A stretch of DNA of 30,000 nt, taken from the NCBI GenBank assembly GCA_009746045.1, contig RPFO01002061.1:1-30000 (forward strand), read 5' to 3'. Within the stretch, counting starts at the first letter, position 1. Every line of letters begins with the position of its first letter. The DNA comes from Mesostigma viride. Its lineage: Eukaryota > Streptophyta > Mesostigmatophyceae > Mesostigmatales > Mesostigmataceae. The position numbers and the translations under genes were made by a program. The notes beneath the pieces were generated by a model that did not search any database, was not told the DNA's origin, and was given only the letters and a program-made list of their open reading frames with translations. Positions 25,445 to 30,000 of this stretch are shown piece after piece.

Positions 25445-25644
25445 AGTTAGCCTCTAGTCGTGGACATAGGCTAAGTACCAGATAGCAATGTGCTATCTGG
25501 GGTTTCGCACGTGTAGGCTCGGTCAGAAGTCCCGGCTATATGTGATTCGGCAGGCTAGACTATTCGATAGCCGAGTCCTGGTGACGGACGCCAGTACCCA
25601 AGTAGGATTGGCGGTACGGCGTCGCCAGTACCCACTCGGGACTG
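25445..25644 (+). ncRNA. Candidate structured RNA leader of the 1.7-kb element
   Basis: Dense pairing: a perfect 10-bp hairpin with 3-base loop (25478-25487 with 25491-25500); a long-range stem GGCTCGG/CCGAGTC (25516-25522 with 25571-25577, one G-U pair); GGCTA/TAGCC (25553-25557 with 25568-25572, which competes with the previous stem at its edge); and GGTACGGC/GCC-A-GTACC (25613-25632). I see no hammerhead core (CTGATGA...GAAA) and no clear tRNA A/B boxes. Function unknown. Confidence 0.4.
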
Positions 25645-25887
25645 ACATTGAGGTGTCGGACGTTGGACTAAGGTCCTGAGAGTCTAGCAGTGGCGTCGCG
25701 CCACTCAGGCTGCACCACAGAGCCCAACGGCCACTGTCGGCTGCTCCAGACGTGGCAGCCAGGCAGAGCGTTGCTTGTCGACAATGCTAAATGCCCTTGT
25801 GCACGTTGGGTGCGGGGCTTGTGATTTATTGTAATAAACACATGCGTTAGGCCATTGAGCATTGAGAGGTCCACTCGTTTATTAACT
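25645..25887 (+). repeat. Direct repeat copy 1 (243 bp)
   Basis: Matches 26906-27150 throughout except for one two-base difference (CAACGGCC against CAACCGGGCC, near 25728). It contains hairpins GGAC-TAAG-GTCC and AGTGGCG-TCG-CGCCACT and overlapping TGTAA/AATAAA (25830-25838). It ends 31 bp before the ATG of the 311-aa ORF, so it could supply its promoter or leader. Confidence 0.95.
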
Positions 25888-25918
25888 TGAATTAAAGTCG
25901 TTTACCATAGACAAAATC

Positions 25919-26854
25919 ATGGGAGATCCTATTATGCCAGGCCTGAAATTCAAAAAGAAGCGGATAGATGATGCTGGCTGGCAGACGGTGCCAACAGTAG
26001 AGGAGAAGGCTGCGGCCAAGAAAATTAAAAAAGCAAGAAGGGCGCAGGCGGAGCAGGAACAGCTAGTGGCTAGGCAGCTAGCGACAGCGATGGCTCAGCA
26101 AAGCGTCAAGGCAGCCGCCCAAGAGCGGCAGCTGGCAGCCCTGCAAAAACAGGTAACCTCCTTGGCCGAACAGGCCGAAAAATCTGTTTTTTCTAGCCCA
26201 GCTAGCTCGCAAAAATCCGTAAGCAGTATGCGGTCCCCCAGCCCTCAGGCAAGCCCCGCTGACCTCCCCGCTAAGGCACCGTCCCAACCTCCTCAGGAGG
26301 AGGGCGGAATAGCCAAAAGCGGTGGAGAACAAGCGGGGGTGCCGATCGTCCCCTCATCCGCTCAGAAAGCGGGGGGGTACGAGAGGAAGCTGAAGAGGGA
26401 CGCATACATGTTCAAAATGCGGACCAAGAAGGTCCCAGGACCCGTCATCGGCAGCATTCAGCTGTCTGATGACGAGGTCACCCTCTCCCCAGGGGTTTCT
26501 GATGGGGAGATTGAGATGAATCCACTCAATCAGGCGGTCGAACAGGCCGCCGCCCAGTTTGTAGAGGCACGCCGTCTTGCACAGCAAGAGCGGGACCGCA
26601 AAAAGACAGCGGCCCGCAACATGACTGCTGAAAAGCAGCTGGCTGCCATGCAAGCTGGAGAGGTGCTCCATGAGCGCCTCTTCAATGAGCTGGTTGTTGC
26701 ACAGGGGGACGAGGGGGTCACGCTAACAGCGGACCAACTCAATTCCCTCCTGTTGCAGCTGACCAAGCTGCAGGAGAAGATGCCGGCAACAGAAACGCCT
26801 GCACTCCCTGCACATACCCTCCCCACCCCTGGCACTGATTTGAGCCAAAGCTAG
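25919..26854 (+). CDS. 311-aa lysine- and glutamine-rich coiled-coil protein of the 1.7-kb element
   Basis: An intact frame from ATG 25919 to TAG 26852-26854, with no frameshift, unlike its neighbours. Residues about 10-50 are basic (KFKKKRIDD, KKIKKARRAQ). Residues about 30-90 form a Gln/Ala/Glu-rich likely coiled coil. A Ser/Pro-rich low-complexity stretch follows (about 95-150), then a short acidic segment (SDDEVTLSPGVSDGEIE) and a second helical region rich in Gln, Glu, Arg and Ala (about 205-290). There is no zinc knuckle, RT, protease or integrase motif. Its position between direct repeats suggests a Gag-like or ORF1-like structural, RNA-binding role, which is an inference from context. 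An alternative is a captured host coiled-coil gene. I do not recognise the family. Confidence 0.7.
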   Translation: MGDPIMPGLKFKKKRIDDAGWQTVPTVEEKAAAKKIKKARRAQAEQEQLVARQLATAMAQQSVKAAAQERQLAALQKQVTSLAEQAEKSVFSSPASSQKSVSSMRSPSPQASPADLPAKAPSQPPQEEGGIAKSGGEQAGVPIVPSSAQKAGGYERKLKRDAYMFKMRTKKVPGPVIGSIQLSDDEVTLSPGVSDGEIEMNPLNQAVEQAAAQFVEARRLAQQERDRKKTAARNMTAEKQLAAMQAGEVLHERLFNELVVAQGDEGVTLTADQLNSLLLQLTKLQEKMPATETPALPAHTLPTPGTDLSQS

Positions 26855-26905
26855 GGTGGTTGGAGGGGCCGTGTCACCAAGGGTGCTGCAGGGCAAGAGC
26901 CAGTC

Positions 26906-27150
26906 ACATTGAGGTGTCGGACGTTGGACTAAGGTCCTGAGAGTCTAGCAGTGGCGTCGCGCCACTCAGGCTGCACCACAGAGCCCAACCGGGCCACTGT
27001 CGGCTGCTCCAGACGTGGCAGCCAGGCAGAGCGTTGCTTGTCGACAATGCTAAATGCCCTTGTGCACGTTGGGTGCGGGGCTTGTGATTTATTGTAATAA
27101 ACACATGCGTTAGGCCATTGAGCATTGAGAGGTCCACTCGTTTATTAACT
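26906..27150 (+). repeat. Direct repeat copy 2 (245 bp), right end of the 1.7-kb element
   Basis: Matches 25645-25887 apart from one two-base difference. It ends exactly at the GGCC(T) target duplication and carries the same TGTAA/AATAAA signal, placing a probable 3' processing site in the element's last 70 bp. Confidence 0.95.
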
Positions 27151-27154
27151 GGCC

Positions 27155-27472
27155 TCCCTCACGGCAGGTTACACGGCGGACCGGGCGGAGCGGGCCAAGC
27201 TCCTGGCCTACGGCGACGTCGGGCACCATCGTGTGGTGCCCTTTGTCCTGGAGGAGTTTGGGGCCATGGGGCCCCTGACCTCCGCCTTCTTCAAGGAGTG
27301 TTGCCGGCTCCGGGAGGACCGGCTGGACCTGGAGGGCCAGCGGGCCCCATGGTCGGCGCGGACCTGGACGTCATATTGGCGTCAGCGCTTGTCGGTGGCG
27401 CTGACTCGGGCCATGGCTGACATCATGCTCCGCCGTACGCGGGCTGATTTTGCGGTGCAGCAGGGCTATTAG
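27155..27472 (+). CDS. C-terminal segment of the retrotransposon protein (end of endonuclease domain)
   Basis: Continues the main segment once the 1.7-kb insert is removed: about 105 codons ending with TAG at 27470-27472. It contains AERAKLLAY and VVPFVLEEFGAMGP. In RLE-type retrotransposon proteins a K-x-x-Y helix followed by a hydrophobic PF-x-x-E-x-x-G stretch sits after the PD-D core, so this fits the missing C-terminus. The insert separates the catalytic PD/D residues from this part. With the other segments the protein is roughly 1,270 residues, in the range for such elements. Confidence 0.8.
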   Translation, partial: SLTAGYTADRAERAKLLAYGDVGHHRVVPFVLEEFGAMGPLTSAFFKECCRLREDRLDLEGQRAPWSARTWTSYWRQRLSVALTRAMADIMLRRTRADFAVQQGY

Positions 27473-27610
27473 GTTCCTCCCGTTAGGCGTTTCCATTGGT
27501 CTTATCGTAGTATAGAGCTTTGACATGGCTCTGTATATAGGTTTATAGCTGGGCGTTTGCTTTGGTTTGAGTGATTTCACTCTGCTGTAAGTAATTATAT
27601 TTTTAATATA
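27473..27610 (+). other. 3' UTR of the retrotransposon
   Basis: AT-rich and non-coding, with TGTAA at 27586-27590 and TATATTTTTAATATATAT just after. It ends near 27610, where the minus-strand ORF begins. No poly(A) tail or target duplication is seen; R2-type elements often lack a poly(A) tail. Confidence 0.55.
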
Positions 27611-27615
27611 TATTC

Positions 27616-28969
27616 CTAGTCTGAGGTGGCACTGAGGAGGGGGCTGCCAGGGCTTGTGGTCAACGTGGATGACCGCCCCCTCCAGTATACCGGCTTCCCC
27701 CGTGCGCTCTGCCGGAGCTGGAGGTAGGTCGGCCATAGCTCGCGTCGCCGCTGTTGCTGGGCCAGGGTCAAGTCGTCGTCCAGCGTGAAGCGAGTCTCCG
27801 AGAGCTTCTTGCGGCATTTAAGGAACGACAGCTTGTCCGCCATGTACTTAAAGGTGAGGAGCACGGGTGCCGGGCCAGCCTTCCCCGCGCGCGGGGGAGG
27901 CGGACAGCCGACATGTCCAGCTCACCAGTGAGTAGCATGGGGGCAAAAATGGCGCGCTTAAATGCCTCAAGAAGGCTCGTGGAGGTCTCACCTGCCGGCT
28001 GGTCGAAGTGCTTGACGATGACATTGTGGCTGCGCCGGGCGATGTCGGCTTCCTCGCGAAGGTCGAGGGCTTGTTGCTTGAGTTGTGCCGAGATGGTGGA
28101 GGTGGTGGAGGTGGCTTGCTGCTTAAGCAAGTCCGCCCAGGTGGAGGGAGCATCGCCGGCCGAGCCAGCAGGCGCCGGCTGGGCGGCGATGTCCTTCACC
28201 GCCTGGGCGGTGAGGCCAGCGGTGGACATCATGCAAGCTCTCAAGGGCGTTGGAGGTGGCTTGAAGGCATTGGTCGAGGTCGAGGAGCTGGGCTTTGATA
28301 TGTCGGCAGTGGAGGCGGAAATGGCAGTGGAGGTGGAGGCAGTGGCGGTGGAAATGTGAGGAAGTTCAGCAGTCAGCGTGCCGCCGATTGCTGCTACGTC
28401 GGCAGCAAGGGGGGTCACGTGCTGCTGGAAGGCTTCCGTGAGGATGGAGCGGAGGGTGGGGGCGGAAATGGATGGAGCCCAGATCTCGCCGTCAGAGCGC
28501 TGGAGAAGGGAGTTGAGGATGGTGTGCTGGAGTTGGGGGCGGGGGCACCCGAACAGCGTCCTGATGTCGTGCCAGCGGCGGCCGTCCGGGAGGAGGAGGC
28601 GATTGTTGTCGTGGAGATGGAGGCACAGGTCGTAAAGCGAGGCGAAGTCCCCAAAGAAGATGCAGTACAGAGCATCGGACGGAGACATGTTGGTCCAGTC
28701 GTGATCATCGACCTGGAAGGGTTGGAGCCGACAGCGCGGTTCCGAGGGGCGTGACCCTCCTGTTTTATCGGCTGAGCGGGCGCGTTTTTAGGGTCAGGCG
28801 ATGCCGATGGCGAGGCATTGAGCCCGGGATGTTGCTGGGCGACCACCAGTGCACGACTAGTGTCACCGCTGCCTGCCGGAGCTCGCAAAGCTGCAGCCGC
28901 AGCTGCCGCATTTTCATGGGCGAGCGCATCCGCCAAACTGCGTTGCGTCGACAGGCGTTTGCTCGTCAT
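27616..28969 (-). pseudogene. LINE ORF1-like protein (RRM-type), frameshifted
   Basis: Reads leftward from ATG 28969 (MTSKRLSTQRSLADAL) to TAG at 27618-27616 through three frames, with shifts near 28745 and 27885, the latter in a C/G-rich run. The N-terminal part is Ala/Pro-rich. A conserved-looking segment with FQVDDHDW and YCIFFGDFASLYDL follows, then Ser/Thr/Ala low complexity and a helical stretch. The C-terminal part resembles the L1 ORF1 RRM and C-terminal domain: RSHNVIVKHFDQP, LLTFKYMADK, KCRKKL, DDDLTLAQQQRRREL and a GKPVYWRG ending. ORF1 proteins of this class are RNA-binding trimers that package element RNA. The matching ORF2 would lie to the left but is absent; the plus-strand retrotransposon starts there instead. 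Either the LINE was split, or this is an ORF1-only remnant. Confidence 0.6.
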
Positions 28970-29161
28970 ATATTGCGTTTTAGATTCGGAAAATTATATC
29001 AGCATGTGCGTCTTAGAAAGACGAAGCGATAGTGATATTCACGGCTAAATTCGGTGCTCAAACGTGAAAGTTATGAGCTCCGACAGCCATGGCTACCTCG
29101 TGGCTCGTGGCAATTGGGGGCATATGAGCCTATAATACATTGTTCCGTTGTCTCCTTGATA
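28970..29161. other. Presumed 5' leader of the minus-strand LINE
   Basis: AT-richer sequence upstream (on the minus strand) of ATG 28969. No motif is recognised. Confidence 0.35.
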
Positions 29162-29320
29162 TAATAATAATAAATTAATTAATTAATTAGTTAATTAATG
29201 AATGAATGAATGAATGAATTAAACTCGTGCTCCCGTTGGGGAGTCACGGAGCATTAACCCCGATGGATGGATTAATTAATTAATAAATTAAACTCGTGCT
29301 CCCGTTGGGGAGTCACGGAG
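29162..29320. repeat. ATTA/AATG microsatellites with a 34-bp hairpin unit repeated twice
   Basis: ATA, ATTA and AATG runs (about 29162-29217 and 29270-29290) are each followed by the same 34-bp sequence (29218-29251 and 29287-29320). The unit contains CTCCC-GTTG-GGGAG, a short hairpin. The two units are identical as far as I can read. Confidence 0.9.
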
Positions 29321-30000
29321 GGGAGGTGGCACCCCAAAACCCTTTAAAATTGAACTATGGTAATAACACTTGAAATTCATTTGCACAATGCTGAATTAGT
29401 ATGATTGCGGGCACTAAATAACATCTCTTGTGAGCTGTCCATGCACTTGTTGGGGGTACTACCCCCAAGTATACGCCATTATTGCGCTATAAATAGAAAA
29501 AGACGCTAATTAGGGCTGGGTATGCCCCAGCCAATGCACACATTTGTTGGCAACCAAAAATCAACCATTTGTAGTTCCCTGAGTGTGTAGCTTGCTGAGC
29601 TATTTACATCATGGAAATGGCAAAACCTTGAACAGTTATTAATTTTCCCGCAAAACAGGTCTTTTTTTACCGGACATTGGGAATAAACATATCATAAACA
29701 CTTCAGATAAGGCCACAAAATCAAGCGAAAATCCGGCTAACAGGGGGACAGCAGTGTTCCAAGTCCCAGGTCATTCCGACAAGTCTAGCTCAAGTTATAA
29801 GGTTTTGCGTGCTAAAACCTGAACATACGCTAAATGAGGTTTTTCTGTGTATAAGGCCACCTAGACATCATGTTTTCCATCCAAGAAGCCAAAAAACATG
29901 CCCAACTCGATCACACAGCATAAGAAAAGGCTAGGCACCTCATCTGCCCTCCCCTGCCCTCAGCATGGCCAGCCTTGCCAGCGTGCGCATAGCTTGACAC
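29321..30000. other. No gene seen; short palindromes and a TATA-like motif
   Basis: Contains a palindrome TTGGGGGTA-C-TACCCCCAA (29450-29468), TATAAATA (29488-29495) and a GGCTGGG/CCCAGCC hairpin (29514-29532). No open frame of useful length follows within the window. Confidence 0.5.

Larger units (their letters stand above)
25445..27150 (+). mobile_element. Unclassified 1.7-kb element with internal and terminal direct repeats
   Basis: GGCC(T) occurs at both edges (25440-25444 and 27151-27155). Removing the insert with one copy turns GCT GGG GCC TAG into GCT GGG GCC TCC CTC, so the endonuclease frame continues into 27155-27472. The element begins AGTTA and ends TAACT. The right edge coincides with the end of a 245-bp direct repeat whose other copy starts 200 bp inside the left edge. 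Near-identical direct repeats and a 4-5 bp duplication suggest LTR-type integration, but a standard LTR would abut both edges. Penelope-like partial tandems, or a TRIM-like element with an extra leader, are alternatives. No RT, integrase or clear primer-binding site is visible. Confidence 0.75.

Noticed and set aside
25645-27150. Retrozyme or hammerhead-carrying element
   Set aside because: No CTGATGA/GAAA core on either strand of the direct repeats.
27754-28754. Plus-strand frames opposite the LINE ORF1-like gene
   Set aside because: They are shadow frames; the minus strand carries the ORF1-type motifs.

Overview
This window looks like nested transposable elements in a nuclear genome, most likely that of a unicellular green alga. 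Grounds: very GC-rich, C-ending codons in the element ORFs; TGTAA (the green-algal poly(A) signal) just downstream of stop codons or in repeat ends; a single-ORF retrotransposon with a restriction-like endonuclease; abundant microsatellites. There are no operons, rRNA, tRNA or bacterial gene order. The lineage call is an inference; a dinoflagellate or another alga is not excluded. No ordinary host gene is convincingly present.

Layout. (1) The outermost readable unit is a plus-strand non-LTR retrotransposon running from the left edge to about 27,610. It has 170-bp tandem repeats at its 5' end, then one protein in three exon-like pieces: 364-485, 22060-25443 and 27155-27472. Across the pieces it encodes a RING-H2 finger, two zinc-finger motifs, a reverse transcriptase with a YLDD active site, a CCHC knuckle and a restriction-like endonuclease. 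(2) Inside the RING motif sits a 21,572-bp insert (486-22057). It has perfect 12-bp CACTA-type terminal inverted repeats, a TT target duplication and CTGAG/CTCAG subterminal repeats. Removing it with one TT copy joins the two RING halves in frame. This insert carries a 15.75-kb uninterrupted GAT array (4583-20332), a 280-bp CT array, a GT-rich G-quadruplex-prone block and a small disordered-protein gene near its right end. (3) Inside the endonuclease domain sits a second insert of about 1.7 kb (25445-27150) with a GGCC(T) target duplication. It holds a foldable RNA-like leader, two nearly identical 244-bp direct repeats and a 311-aa coiled-coil ORF between them. Removing it also restores the reading frame. 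(4) To the right, on the minus strand, is a frameshifted LINE ORF1-like gene (28969-27616). The rest, to 30,000, is AT-richer DNA with short repeats and hairpins.

Inferred order of events: the minus-strand LINE came first; the RING/RT retrotransposon landed next to or in it; the CACTA-like element and the 1.7-kb element then entered the retrotransposon ORF independently. Several frameshifts in the coding regions lie in or near C or G runs. They could be base-calling errors in a long-read assembly or real decay, and this cannot be settled from the sequence alone.
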